Below the pieces are notes generated by a model. That model worked only from the letters and a program-made list of their open reading frames with translations. It was not told where the DNA came from and did not search any database. Below, one piece after another: positions 1-9,044 of a stretch of DNA of 64,000 bases. Numbering within the stretch: position 1 is the first letter of the stretch; the number at the start of each line of letters is the position of its first letter. Origin of the DNA: Allopontixanthobacter confluentis (GTDB lineage: Bacteria > Pseudomonadota > Alphaproteobacteria > Sphingomonadales > Sphingomonadaceae). Location: assembly GCF_009827615.1 (NCBI RefSeq), contig NZ_WTYU01000001.1, positions 1 through 64,000 on the forward strand, read 5' to 3'. A program made the translations under genes and the position numbers.

Positions 1-222
1 GCTTGGCGTGAAAAAAGCGTTGGCAAAGGCTGTGGCTGACGGGCAAACTTGCCGTAACCCAGCAGGGCTCACCACCTTTTTTCCGCCATTGCGTCTGGTT
101 CTCCTGTTAGCGGGGCACTGATTGTGTCGCGGCGTTGGCTATGGTGTTTGCTGCGCATCTCTTCTGCGGCGGATTAGATCGTGAAGGCGCGGCCTTCGTT
201 TTGCCTTGCAAACACCGGATAG
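1..222. other. Left edge, no gene seen
   Basis: I see no coding region here that continues from either side. The only structure is a short hairpin at 183-197 (GAAGGC, loop gcg, GCCTTC) followed by GTTTT, which could be a weak terminator for a plus-strand gene left of the window. It has no T-run in the direction of the AraC-family gene that ends at 223, so it is unlikely to serve that gene. Confidence 0.3.
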
Positions 223-1344
223 CTATTTGTTGAACACCGCGGTCTGTCGGTTTCGCCATTGATCCGGGGTCATGTCGAACTTGCGGCGAAATGCCCTGCC
301 GAAGCTGGTGCCGCAACTATACCCCAATGCGCGGGCGATTTGTTCGACTGTCTTTATTTCTTCTGCAAGCAGCGCGGTTGCAAGCTCCATTCTTGCCTCG
401 GTAACAGCTTCACGAAAGACGATTCCGGCTTCCGCCAATTTGCGATTGATGGAACGTTTTGAAAGCGCAGACCCGGCGGCCACTTCATCCAGCGTGGGCA
501 CTCGCCGCCGGATCAGCATGGATTGCCTTATCTGGCGGCGCAGGGAATCGCGGGTAAAATACTCCGGATTGGCGCCGATCATCTGCCGCATGGCCTGAAA
601 TGCCAGATCCCATGTTTCGGGATCTTGCCGCGGGTTGGGCCTTGTCGCCAGGCGTGCGGGAAGAAACAGCCGGGTCGATGTGTCAGTTTGGCAGGTCGCG
701 ATGCCGCTGCTGCGCGCGATTGTCTGAATGATGTCCTGGCCGGCGTGACGCAGATACAGCACCGGACCTTCCACCGGGCTTTCGGATAATTCGATCAGCT
801 TGCGCGGGAAAATCGCCAGCAGGCTCAGAATTGCCGAAGCGACGAGATGTTCTTTTATCCAGCCAAAGGGACCCAGCGCGGAGATAGCCTTGATTGTCAG
901 GGCAAAACCGTTGTTCTGGGCGGAAACGATCACGGTGAGGTGGCGGCTTTGCACGCTCAGTGCTTCGCTGATCAGGCGCAGCAAGGCCAATATGTCCGGT
1001 GCTGCTGCCAATTGGCCCCTCGAAACGAAATTCAATGATTGTGAAAAGTCGTTCAAAGTGGCTTCGATGAGCGCCGGTGCCCCGAAAAAGTCGAGAAAAT
1101 TTGCCATGATGAGCAGGTCATCAGCCAGATCGATCTGCCGGGGCAGGCTGCGTGCTGGCGGCAGCGATGTGCCTTCGAAAATCCAGTCCGGCCAACCAAG
1201 ATCCTGCCCCCAGATGTTGAAAATGCCTGAAGGAACCGGCGATCGGGACAATTCCACCAATTCGGGCAACAGGGTGCTGACCATGTCGCGATAAGGTTTC
1301 GAAGGGCTGCGGGGCGAGGTAAAATCGTGCCTTGCGCTATTCAT
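223..1344 (-). CDS. AraC-family transcriptional regulator
   Basis: A 373-residue DNA-binding regulator. The last ~85 residues carry a double helix-turn-helix of the AraC/XylS type, with the typical second-helix pattern IARALGYSCGTSFGRAFRRK followed by TPDQWR. The N-terminal ~270 residues resemble the ligand-sensing part of the OruR/Arabinose_bd group of AraC regulators, but the ligand cannot be read from sequence. An in-frame start 29 codons further upstream exists, but the ATG at 1342-1344 has a clear AGGGG ribosome site (AAAAGGGGTGCGGAAAC before the ATG), so I chose it. The gene stands alone and its target is unknown. It is divergent from the secreted protein gene at 1689, which is a possible but unproven target. 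Confidence 0.85.
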   Translation of the reverse strand: MNSARHDFTSPRSPSKPYRDMVSTLLPELVELSRSPVPSGIFNIWGQDLGWPDWIFEGTSLPPARSLPRQIDLADDLLIMANFLDFFGAPALIEATLNDFSQSLNFVSRGQLAAAPDILALLRLISEALSVQSRHLTVIVSAQNNGFALTIKAISALGPFGWIKEHLVASAILSLLAIFPRKLIELSESPVEGPVLYLRHAGQDIIQTIARSSGIATCQTDTSTRLFLPARLATRPNPRQDPETWDLAFQAMRQMIGANPEYFTRDSLRRQIRQSMLIRRRVPTLDEVAAGSALSKRSINRKLAEAGIVFREAVTEARMELATALLAEEIKTVEQIARALGYSCGTSFGRAFRRKFDMTPDQWRNRQTAVFNK

Positions 1345-1688
1345 GTTTCCGCACCCCTTTTGCAAAATGGACCAGACAGCAATTTTCGACGTTGCCGCCG
1401 GAAAGTAAAGCAAGCGATGGTTTGGCAGCAAATGTCTATCGTCTGGTCGTTACTGTTTATAGCGCATTGTCATTATGTTCCATACCATTGCCACTACCCG
1501 CATGTTTATGGAGGCAGGCGAATATCCGGCAATGCAATACCATAAGTGCGGCCGCGCTGCCCGCGCTGAACGGTTGGCTTTGTGCCATTGACGGCACGAT
1601 TATTTAAGGACCTGAACCAGCATCCTGTTGAGTGAATGATGCTTTGTTGCAGCAGTCTTGCGGGTGCAGATGACGAGGAGAAACCAGA
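1345..1688. other. Divergent intergenic region, promoters only
   Basis: These 344 bases separate the leftward AraC regulator from the rightward secreted-protein gene. The stretch is more AT-rich than the flanks (for example near 1440-1500) and should hold two divergent promoters. I see no convincing small gene, RNA or repeat in it. Confidence 0.4.
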
Positions 1689-2429
1689 ATGCGATTTTTT
1701 GCGGCTCTTTCGCTTTCCTTGCTTGCCCCGCTGGCGATACCGTCAGCGCATGCCCAGACCGTTGTTCCGGTGCAATTTGAGCGGGGTGCATCATCCGCAA
1801 CGATTGCCGGATCGATCAAGGGGCGGGAATATGCCGATTATCGGATTATGGTGCGCGCGGGGCAGCATCTGTCCGTCCGCCTAACGCCGACCGATGGATC
1901 GCCCTATTTCAACCTGCTTGAGCCGGGATCAAGGGATGTAGCAATTTTCAACAGTTCGATGAACGGTCAGTCATACGCTGGTACAACCACCCGCGCCGGG
2001 GCTTACACCATCCGCGTTTACCAGATGCGCGCATCGGGAAGGCGGGGGGAGACTGCGCGATTTACTCTCGACATTGCCGTGCGGGGCAGCAGCGACGGTG
2101 CCCATTCCACCATACCAAGCCACCGTCCGGTCGATGCATTGGTGGCAGGCACGCCATATCATGCGACCGCCTCGATCATGTGCCGGGCGAGCGCCGGAAC
2201 CGGCATGGGGACTTGCAAGGCGGGCGTTATTCGCAGGGGCGGATCTGCCACCGTCCATCTCGACACCCCTGACGGCGGGGAACGCACGATCCTGTTTCGC
2301 GGCGGAACGGCGGTGTCCAGCGACAGCCAGGCAGGATTGACGGTAACGCGGCGGCGCGATGTCAGCATTGTGCGGATTGGCACAGTGGAAATATACGAAA
2401 TTCCCGACGCGCTGATTGAAGGGGGATGA
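1689..2429 (+). CDS. Secreted protein of unknown function, PPC-like beta-sandwich
   Basis: A 246-residue exported protein. Residues 1-22 form a clean Sec signal peptide ending AHA before QTVVPV. The mature part (residues 30-125) has the look of a bacterial pre-peptidase C-terminal (PPC) beta-sandwich: a segment on tolerated ligand or fluid contact, YFNLLEPG, then a Tyr-rich strand AGAYTIRVYQM. The remainder has two cysteines (MCRASAGTGMGTC) that may form a disulfide, and is beta-rich. An AGGAG ribosome site sits 9 nt before the ATG. The gene shows no catalytic motif; a periplasmic or surface binding role is only a guess. It is followed 138 bp later by another secreted protein gene on the same strand. 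Confidence 0.7.
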   Translation: MRFFAALSLSLLAPLAIPSAHAQTVVPVQFERGASSATIAGSIKGREYADYRIMVRAGQHLSVRLTPTDGSPYFNLLEPGSRDVAIFNSSMNGQSYAGTTTRAGAYTIRVYQMRASGRRGETARFTLDIAVRGSSDGAHSTIPSHRPVDALVAGTPYHATASIMCRASAGTGMGTCKAGVIRRGGSATVHLDTPDGGERTILFRGGTAVSSDSQAGLTVTRRRDVSIVRIGTVEIYEIPDALIEGG

Positions 2430-2567
2430 GGTGACAGCAAACAGGGCCATACGCCCGCGCGTATGGCCATAATGGCAGCCGGGATACGCATGCTAGACAG
2501 CAGACCGAGCGGTCAGCCCGGGCCTCGATTTTCCAACCGTTCGACATCACCTGTTAAAGGAAAAAAT

Positions 2568-3362
2568 ATGCAGATTTCATGTTTCGGCCGCGCATTTGCC
2601 TCGGTTGCTTGCGTCGCATTGGCGGTCAGCCCGGCGCTTGCTGAAAAGGCCAGCCAGCTCACTTCGATTAATGGTATGTCCGGCAGCCGGGCGGAAAGCG
2701 CGCTGATGGACCGGGGGTTCACCTTTATTGGCAGCAATAATGCATCATCAGGTTATACCTATGCCCACTGGTGGCATGCAGGCAGCAAGAATTGCATCAC
2801 GACAGAAACCAGAAACGATATGGTTCTGACAATTACCGATGCATCAGCATCCGATTGTCATCAGAAAAGCGGCAACAGCGACGCCGCCGTTGCCGCAGGG
2901 GTGGTGGCCGGTGCGGCCATTCTGGGCGCATTGCTGACCCATAAATCCCACCACCACGATGACCGGCAGCATCTGTCAGAGGGGCAGGCAGAAATGCAGT
3001 ATGAGCGCGGATATACCGACGGATTGCACAATGCTGCATATCACAATTACGAGACTTCGGAACGCTACGCGCAAGGCTACACTGCCGGGGTGGATGAGCG
3101 AAACGCCAATTTGTCCCATCACAGCGGACGGGGCGGGCATGCAGCCTATGCGCAGATCAACGACCTCAGCGGCGCGCGCGCTGCGGGCGGAATGGAAGAT
3201 CTGGAACGGCGCGGCTTTCGCCAGGTCGATAATTTCACCAGCGGCGATACACGCTATTCCATCCATTACCGGCCGCAATCACGCCAATGTGTCCAAGTGA
3301 CCATCGCTGACGGCAAATTCTATGATGTGAGGGACATCGAACAGCACCCCAAGTGCCGTTGA
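2568..3362 (+). CDS. Secreted protein with duplicated terminal domain and Gly-zipper-like segment
   Basis: A 264-residue exported protein that I do not recognise. The start at 2568 is set by an AAAGGA site and by the signal peptide that begins there (residues 1-25, ending ALA). Three parts are visible. Residues 31-97 and 195-263 are diverged copies of one small domain: each begins IN(G/D)-x-SG(S/A)RA, continues to RGF 14-17 residues later, and ends with Ser-x-x-Cys then a second Cys. Between them lie an Ala/Gly-rich hydrophobic stretch (residues 105-123, glycine-zipper-like), a His-rich patch (HKSHHHDD) and two YxxGYTxG motifs (145-152, 167-174). The Cys pairs suggest a periplasmic location. 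Function unknown. Confidence 0.7.
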   Translation: MQISCFGRAFASVACVALAVSPALAEKASQLTSINGMSGSRAESALMDRGFTFIGSNNASSGYTYAHWWHAGSKNCITTETRNDMVLTITDASASDCHQKSGNSDAAVAAGVVAGAAILGALLTHKSHHHDDRQHLSEGQAEMQYERGYTDGLHNAAYHNYETSERYAQGYTAGVDERNANLSHHSGRGGHAAYAQINDLSGARAAGGMEDLERRGFRQVDNFTSGDTRYSIHYRPQSRQCVQVTIADGKFYDVRDIEQHPKCR

Positions 3363-3380
3363 GGTAAATACGCCAAACGC

Positions 3381-3584
3381 CTGTCTCGCATCGCCGCCGC
3401 TATAACAATCATGTTGCTTGTGGCGGCGTGCGGGCAGACTGCCGATACCTTTAGCAGCACTGGCAGCAGCGCTGGCCGCAGCACTGCCGGCGGAACAATC
3501 AGCAGCAGGACCCGAGATAGGGGAGCGCGGGGACGGGAAGCGGCGAAGCCGTCTTACGCGGCCAGCTGCGGCCTTGCGGCATGA
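3381..3584 (+). pseudogene. Possible small lipoprotein gene lacking a good start, perhaps a remnant
   Basis: In this frame the translation gives a typical lipoprotein signal sequence, SRIAAAITIMLLVAACGQ, with LVAAC as the lipobox, followed by a Ser/Gly/Thr-rich tail of about 50 residues. No ATG, GTG or TTG precedes the signal core: the first codon here is CTG, and the internal ATG at 3411 would leave only six residues before the lipid-carrying cysteine. A second frame after 3580 stays open to 3622. This fits a decayed or frameshifted gene, or a gene with a non-standard start. I keep it as a low-confidence call. Confidence 0.25.
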
Positions 3585-3628
3585 TCATCAAGTGCCAGAC
3601 TGACGATGACACGGCGATGTAAATTAGG

Positions 3629-3643
3629 TAGCTAGGTAAGCTA
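3629..3643. promoter_or_regulatory. Candidate operator of the GntR/FadR regulator
   Basis: An inverted repeat TAGCT-aggta-AGCTA lies 30 bp before the start of the GntR-family gene at 3674, with an overlapping direct repeat GCTAG. Short palindromes at this distance are typical of autoregulated FadR-group repressors. No second copy was found in the gap between the symporter and galactosidase genes, so its reach is unknown. Confidence 0.3.
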
Positions 3644-3673
3644 GCCCGCCAAATTCGTCAGGAGCCTGCATTC

Positions 3674-4462
3674 ATGCCAGAAACGCCGTCTGGAACGTCT
3701 GGTACATTTCCGCCCAAAAAACGCGGCGGGCCGCTGCGTATTCCCAAAACGGCCGAAGTGGTGGCAGATACCATCCGCAGAAAAATTGTGCAGGGCGAGC
3801 TGCCCGAAGGGTCTGCCCTGCCATCGGAACCGCAAATGGCCGAGGAATTCGGCGTGTCGCGGCCAACCTTGCGCGAAGCATTCCGCATTCTGGAAGCGGA
3901 GCGGCTGATTTTGCTGACGCGCGGTTCCCGCAGCGGCGCAATCGTCAGCCTGCCGCAGATCGAAGGCGTGTCGCGCCATGCCAGCTATTTGCTGCAGGCG
4001 CGCGAAGTGTCAGTTGCCGATATTTACGAAGCCCGTCTGGCGATTGAACCCTATATCGTGCGCAAGCTGGCGCAAAAGCCGACAAAAAAGGCTGTTGCCA
4101 CATTGCGCGCCGAAGCTGACCGCCTGTCGGATCTGAACGAAAGCGGGCGCGACCGGGAAGTGGTGGTCGGCGTCGCCGAATTTCACCGGGTGCTGGTGGA
4201 AGTGGGCGGCAATGACACGCTGCATTTCATGACCCAGATGCTGCAGGATGTGATGGAGCAATATCAGTTGAGCCATTTGCGTGACGATCCATCGGGCAGG
4301 GACACCACCAGCCGGATCGGGATCAAAAGCTTTTACAAGCTGATCGACCTGATCGAGGCTGGCGACCCGGATGCAGCGCAGCGCCACTGGCAATTGCACC
4401 TGGTCAATTCCAACAAGCATTGGGCCACCACGCGCAGCCTGCGCGAAATGCTTGCCGGTTAA
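3674..4462 (+). CDS. GntR/FadR-family transcriptional regulator (FCD domain)
   Basis: A 262-residue regulator. Residues 25-95 are a winged helix of the GntR type (LPSEPQMAEEFGVSRPTLRE is the recognition region). Residues 110-255 form the all-helical FCD sensor domain of the FadR subgroup, including EARLAIEP and the conserved AEFHRVL histidine expected to bind metal or ligand. An AGGAG site precedes the ATG by 9 nt. It converges on the sodium:solute symporter gene with 30 bp between stops, and the symporter in turn is divergent from a beta-galactosidase. A role in controlling sugar or sugar-acid use is therefore likely, though the effector cannot be read from sequence. Confidence 0.85.
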   Translation: MPETPSGTSGTFPPKKRGGPLRIPKTAEVVADTIRRKIVQGELPEGSALPSEPQMAEEFGVSRPTLREAFRILEAERLILLTRGSRSGAIVSLPQIEGVSRHASYLLQAREVSVADIYEARLAIEPYIVRKLAQKPTKKAVATLRAEADRLSDLNESGRDREVVVGVAEFHRVLVEVGGNDTLHFMTQMLQDVMEQYQLSHLRDDPSGRDTTSRIGIKSFYKLIDLIEAGDPDAAQRHWQLHLVNSNKHWATTRSLREMLAG

Positions 4463-4492
4463 GACCCCTTGCGCAGCGTATGATGCGGTGGA

Positions 4493-6064
4493 TCAATCTG
4501 CCGCTGGTGCTGACTGCGCTGCTGACTGCGCTGCCGACCCTGCTGTCAACGCTTCTGGATTATCAGGCCCCCCATCAGCACTTGCGCGCCGGAATGCGCT
4601 GAGGCCAAGGAAAGTTGCGCGCTGGCCCAGCACAACCCGGTTGAATGCCAGCGCAGCCATGATTGACGTGACCAGTGTGACCACCATGAAGTCAATATAA
4701 TGCAAGGCCACAAGGCCCGCTGGCTGCCACCAGAAGCTAAACACACCGTACAGGCCAACCCCCCATATGACCCCTGCAATGGCCGCCCGGGCATCCACAT
4801 TGCGGAACAGGAGCCCTGCCACGAATGCCGAAAGGATCGGCATGGACAGCAGCCCGTTCAGCTGTTGCAGCAGGTTGATGATGCTTTCGGCATTCTGATA
4901 CATTGGTACCAGCATGACCGAAGTGACGGTGACGATGGCCGATACCACAGCGCCCAGTTTCCAGTGATTGGTGACCTTGCCGACGAATTGTTCGTGAAAA
5001 TCCACCGAATATAGCGCGACTGTGGAATTGAGAACGGCACTGAAAGTGGTGATGACGGCCGCTGCCACCATGGCGGCAAAGGCGCCCGCCAGCCATCCCG
5101 GCATCACTTGTGCCACCAGCATGCCATAGGCGCTGTCGCCCACATCGCCGAATAATTTATATGCCACCACCCCGGGCACCACCACGATGGGCGGAATGAC
5201 CAGAATGCGAATGATGGCCGCAGTCATGACTCCCTTGCGCGCTTCCTGAACGGTGGGTGCGGCCATGGCACGCTGGGTGATATTCTGGTTGGTGGACCAG
5301 TAGAAAATCTGGATGAACAGCATCCCTGTGAACAGGGTATGGAAGGGAATGGGGGAATCAGACCTGCCGACCATGGTCAGCCGTTCGGCAGGCACATTGG
5401 TCACAATATCGAAATCTACCGCCTGCAACGCCAGAAACACGATCAGCAGGGCAAGACCCAGCACGCCGATGCCGGAATAGGTGTCCATCACCGCCACCGC
5501 GCGCAGGCCGCCAAACACGGTGTAGGCTGCGCCAATGATGGCCAGGAGAATGGAAAACCCGATCAGCGGAATGGAGCCGCCAAACAGGGACTGGAGAAAC
5601 AGGCCGCCGCTATACAGGGCAGCAGGCAGATAGATGAAAACATTGCCGAGCAGGAACAGCGCGGAAATGAGCGTGCGGATGGACCGGCCATTATACCGCC
5701 GTTCCAGAAGCTGGGTCACTGTGGTGCAATTATAGCGATAATAAAGCGGCACAAATATGAAGGCCAGAATGGTCAGCCCGGCAAACCCGGCAATTTCCCA
5801 CCACGCCAGCAGCAGCATCTGGTTGCCGTTCATGCCCACCAGCTGGTCTGTCGAAAGATTGGTAAGCGTGATGGCGCCCGCCACGAAAACCCAGCTCAGG
5901 CCCTTGCCCGCCAGATAGACATCCTGCTGCGATCCGCCATCGCTGCGCGCTTGCCGGGTCTGCGTGCGCACCTTTGCCCAGGTCAGCACACCGACAAGGG
6001 CTGTAAGGCCGATGAAAATTGCCACTTGCAGTGTGCTGCCAAATTGCGCTGTATCTGCGAACAT
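4493..6064 (-). CDS. Sodium:solute symporter (SSS family)
   Basis: A 523-residue integral membrane protein with about 13-14 hydrophobic helices, the normal size and layout of the sodium/solute symporter superfamily that includes SglT. The first helix starts within 15 residues of the ATG, and the conserved helix-2 region reads GAITLTNLSTDQLVGMNG. The start at 6064 is chosen over an in-frame upstream one because of the GGGGAG site 8 nt before it and because it puts helix 1 at the N-terminus. The gene is divergent from the GH42 beta-galactosidase, with 112 bp between starts. I infer that it brings in a galactoside or a released sugar; the substrate is not proven. The Ala/Gln-rich tail (SAAQSAAQSAPAAD) is low complexity. 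Confidence 0.85.
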   Translation of the reverse strand: MFADTAQFGSTLQVAIFIGLTALVGVLTWAKVRTQTRQARSDGGSQQDVYLAGKGLSWVFVAGAITLTNLSTDQLVGMNGNQMLLLAWWEIAGFAGLTILAFIFVPLYYRYNCTTVTQLLERRYNGRSIRTLISALFLLGNVFIYLPAALYSGGLFLQSLFGGSIPLIGFSILLAIIGAAYTVFGGLRAVAVMDTYSGIGVLGLALLIVFLALQAVDFDIVTNVPAERLTMVGRSDSPIPFHTLFTGMLFIQIFYWSTNQNITQRAMAAPTVQEARKGVMTAAIIRILVIPPIVVVPGVVAYKLFGDVGDSAYGMLVAQVMPGWLAGAFAAMVAAAVITTFSAVLNSTVALYSVDFHEQFVGKVTNHWKLGAVVSAIVTVTSVMLVPMYQNAESIINLLQQLNGLLSMPILSAFVAGLLFRNVDARAAIAGVIWGVGLYGVFSFWWQPAGLVALHYIDFMVVTLVTSIMAALAFNRVVLGQRATFLGLSAFRRASADGGPDNPEALTAGSAAQSAAQSAPAAD

Positions 6065-6176
6065 CACTTGCTCCCCACCCCGGATCCCCCCACCCGGAAT
6101 AGCGGGCCTAGCGGCTTGCACGCAGGCTGCCAATCTGTCTGTGTGCGCAAAAATGGCGATAAGACAGGAACTACCG

Positions 6177-8138
6177 ATGGCACATGACCAGGGCAAAGAT
6201 GCACAGATGCGGCTGGGCGTATGCTATTATCCGGAACATTGGCCGCGTGATCTGTGGGATGATGATGCGCGGCGCATGGCAGATGCCGGCATCACCCGCG
6301 TGCGGATTGGCGAATTTGCCTGGAGCAGGCTGGAGCCGCAGCCGGGCCAGTTTGACTGGCAGTGGCTGGATGATGCGATTGCCGTTTTGGCGCGCCATGG
6401 CCACGGCATCATTCTGGGCACGCCCACGGCCACGCCGCCCAAATGGCTGGTGGACCGGATGCCGGACATGCTGGCCTGCGACGAGGGCGGGGCGGTCCGC
6501 AAGTTCGGATCGCGGCGGCATTACTGCTTCAGTCACGACGGATACCGGCAGGAATGCGCCCGCATCACCATGGCAATGGCGCAGCGTTACGGGCACAACC
6601 CGGCCATTGCCGCGTGGCAAACCGATAATGAATATGGCTGCCACGACACAGTATTGAGCTATTCGGATGCGGCCCGCGAAGCCTTCTGCATCTGGCTGGC
6701 GGCCCGTTATGGCACCGTTGCCGCGCTGAATGCAGCATGGGGCAATGTGTTCTGGAGCATGGAATATGCGTCATTTGACGAAGTGGACCTGCCCAATCTG
6801 ACAGTTACGGAAGCCAACCCGGCGCATTGGCTGGCGTTCCGGCGGTTTTCATCCGATCAGGTTCTGTCTTTCGACCGGATCCAGACAGATATCCTGCGCG
6901 AATTATCACCCGGCAGGGACGTGGTTCATAATGCGATGGGCTTCTTCACCGATTATGATCACCATGCCCTGGGCCAGCAGCTGGATGCGCTGGGGTGGGA
7001 TTCCTACCCGCTCGGCTTTCTGGAAATGTTTCCTTTCAGCGCTGCGGACAAGCTCGCCTATGCCCGGCAGGGCCAGCCCGATATTGCAGCGTTTCTTCAT
7101 GATCTTTACCGCGGATGCGCGCGCAATGGCCGCTGGTGGGTGCTTGAACAGCAGCCCGGCCCGGTGAACTGGGCGCGGCACAATCCCGCCCCGCTGCCCG
7201 GAATGGTGCGCCTGTGGACTTTGGAAGCCATGGCGCATGGGGCCGAACTGACCAGCTATTTCCGCTGGCGGCAGGCACCCTTTGCGCAGGAACAGATGCA
7301 CGCCGGATTGCTGCGTCCAGACAGCGCGCCTGCACCTGCGCTGGCCGAAGTGACGCAGGTTTCGGCAGACATCGCACGCCTTGGCCCCACAGGGGAAGGC
7401 GCGGCGCGGGTCGCCATCGTGTTTGCTTACCTGTCCGAATGGGTCACGCAAACCCAGCCGCAGGGGGAAGGGGCATCGGCCTTGTGGGCAGCTTTCAATT
7501 GTTACCGTGCGGCGCGCAAGCTCGGCCTTAACGTGGATATCATCAGGCCGGGCGCGCCGCTTGACGCCTATGGCCTGGTGATACTGCCATGCCAGCCCAT
7601 CGTGGAAGACAATTTTGCCCGCCAGCTACAGGGCTTTACCGGCCAAATCATCATCGGGCCGCGCAGCGGCAGCAAAACGGATGAATTTTCGATTCCCGAC
7701 AATCTGGCGCCAGGCCCGCTGCAATCTGTGTTCAGCGGTGTTGTCACGGCCAGCGAAAGCCTGCGCCCCGGCCTCGTGCATCAGGGGCAGGGCTGGGACA
7801 TTGGCCTGTGGCTTGACCATCTGGACACGCAGGCCACTGCAGAGCTGGTGGCCGATGATGGAACGGCGGCGTGCTACCGGGCGGAAAATATCCGTTATCT
7901 GGCAGCATGGCCGAAGCCTGCGCTGATTGCCGAAGTGATGAAGCGCGCAGCCAGGGATGCAGGGCTGGAAGTGGTCCGCATGCCCAAGGGAATGCGGATG
8001 CGGCAGAGCGGGAATTACCGTTTCGTGTTCAACTATTCCGCCGCCGCCCAGCCTTTACCCGATGCGATTTCTGGCGAGCTTGTCATTGGCGACAGGCTTG
8101 TTGCTCCGGGCGGAGTGGCCGTGCTGGCAGCAGGTTAA
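6177..8138 (+). CDS. Beta-galactosidase, glycoside hydrolase family 42
   Basis: A 653-residue enzyme of the usual GH42 size. The N-terminus has the family opening GVCYYPEHWP (residues 14-23). The acid/base glutamate is E152 in TDNEYGCH, and the nucleophile is E324 in LEQQPGPVNW, both in the expected context. A trimerisation-type Rossmann-like domain and a beta domain follow to the C-terminus. There is no signal peptide, so it should hydrolyse beta-galactosides in the cytoplasm after uptake, consistent with the divergent symporter. An AGGAA site 8 nt upstream supports the ATG at 6177; a longer upstream reading has no support. It ends convergent with the VUT transporter gene, sharing 4 bp. Confidence 0.92.
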   Translation: MAHDQGKDAQMRLGVCYYPEHWPRDLWDDDARRMADAGITRVRIGEFAWSRLEPQPGQFDWQWLDDAIAVLARHGHGIILGTPTATPPKWLVDRMPDMLACDEGGAVRKFGSRRHYCFSHDGYRQECARITMAMAQRYGHNPAIAAWQTDNEYGCHDTVLSYSDAAREAFCIWLAARYGTVAALNAAWGNVFWSMEYASFDEVDLPNLTVTEANPAHWLAFRRFSSDQVLSFDRIQTDILRELSPGRDVVHNAMGFFTDYDHHALGQQLDALGWDSYPLGFLEMFPFSAADKLAYARQGQPDIAAFLHDLYRGCARNGRWWVLEQQPGPVNWARHNPAPLPGMVRLWTLEAMAHGAELTSYFRWRQAPFAQEQMHAGLLRPDSAPAPALAEVTQVSADIARLGPTGEGAARVAIVFAYLSEWVTQTQPQGEGASALWAAFNCYRAARKLGLNVDIIRPGAPLDAYGLVILPCQPIVEDNFARQLQGFTGQIIIGPRSGSKTDEFSIPDNLAPGPLQSVFSGVVTASESLRPGLVHQGQGWDIGLWLDHLDTQATAELVADDGTAACYRAENIRYLAAWPKPALIAEVMKRAARDAGLEVVRMPKGMRMRQSGNYRFVFNYSAAAQPLPDAISGELVIGDRLVAPGGVAVLAAG

Positions 8139-8872
8139 AGGGTTTTACGATCCAGCCGCTTTGCCCAGCTGACGAACAGGGTAATCAGGAATGGCACCAG
8201 CAGGAAACTGAGCACGACCTTGGCCAGCATCTGCCCGACGAGCAGTGGGCCGATGGGAAATTCGCCGTAAAAGGCCAGCGTCACGAAAATCAACGTATCA
8301 ATCGCCTGGCTAAGCGCGGAGGCAACCGCGCCGCGCAGCATCAGCCCCATGCTTCCCGTGCCATCACCCTTGCCGCGCAGCCGTTCGAAAATCCAGATAT
8401 TGAGCAGCAGCGATACACCATAAGCGACAGGCCCAGCGGCCATGATTCGCGGTGTCTGGGACAAGACCTGCTCGAAAGCAGCGATATTTTCCGGCGGCAT
8501 ATTGGCAGACGGCGGCAGCATCAGCACCAGCAGCACCAACAATGCAGACCCTGCCAGCGGCAGGAAACCCCAGAAAACCATCCGGTTGGCAATGGCCTGA
8601 CCGTGCAGCTGCGCCACCGTGCTGGACAGCACGACCAGCATCAGGAAGGCGAAAATACCGGCTTCGACTGCCAGCGGCCCCAAGGCCACCTGCTTGAACC
8701 CCAAAACACCCGCAATCACCGTCATCCCGCCATAAATCAGCGCAAAGACAAATAGCGAGCGAGGCAGGGATTTAGGCTGGGGAATAGACTGTGCGCTGGG
8801 CTGGGCGTGGGGCTGGGCGTTAGACTGGGCGCTGGGCGTAGCGGGATGGTTCGCGTGATCTTGGTCGTTCAT
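8135..8872 (-). CDS. Queuosine precursor transporter-like protein (VUT/YhhQ family, DUF165)
   Basis: A 245-residue membrane protein with about six helices. Two blocks match the VUT/YhhQ family closely: QVALGPLAVEAGIFAF near helix 2 followed by VLSSTVAQLHG, and SALSQAIDTLIFVTLAFYG followed by a glutamine-rich GQMLAKV. E. coli YhhQ takes up queuosine precursors, so this is the likely role. The N-terminal ~35 residues are an unusual Gln/Pro/Ala-rich tail made of short repeats (AQP, AQS), encoded by a repeated gctgggc-type DNA stretch. The ribosome site before the ATG at 8872 is weak. Confidence 0.8.
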   Translation of the reverse strand: MNDQDHANHPATPSAQSNAQPHAQPSAQSIPQPKSLPRSLFVFALIYGGMTVIAGVLGFKQVALGPLAVEAGIFAFLMLVVLSSTVAQLHGQAIANRMVFWGFLPLAGSALLVLLVLMLPPSANMPPENIAAFEQVLSQTPRIMAAGPVAYGVSLLLNIWIFERLRGKGDGTGSMGLMLRGAVASALSQAIDTLIFVTLAFYGEFPIGPLLVGQMLAKVVLSFLLVPFLITLFVSWAKRLDRKTL

Positions 8873-9044
8873 CGCGCTGTGCCTATTATCTCGCACGCAA
8901 AAAGGGAAGCTGTCTGTTGGCGGCAGGCACACTTAACCCCGGTTGGCTGAAACGCCGCTGGTGATGCAGGCGACATGGGTGTTTGACCTGAGCCGCGCAA
9001 AAGGCGAAGAGCGTTTTCGAAAATTGGCCCGTTCGAAAGTTTCT

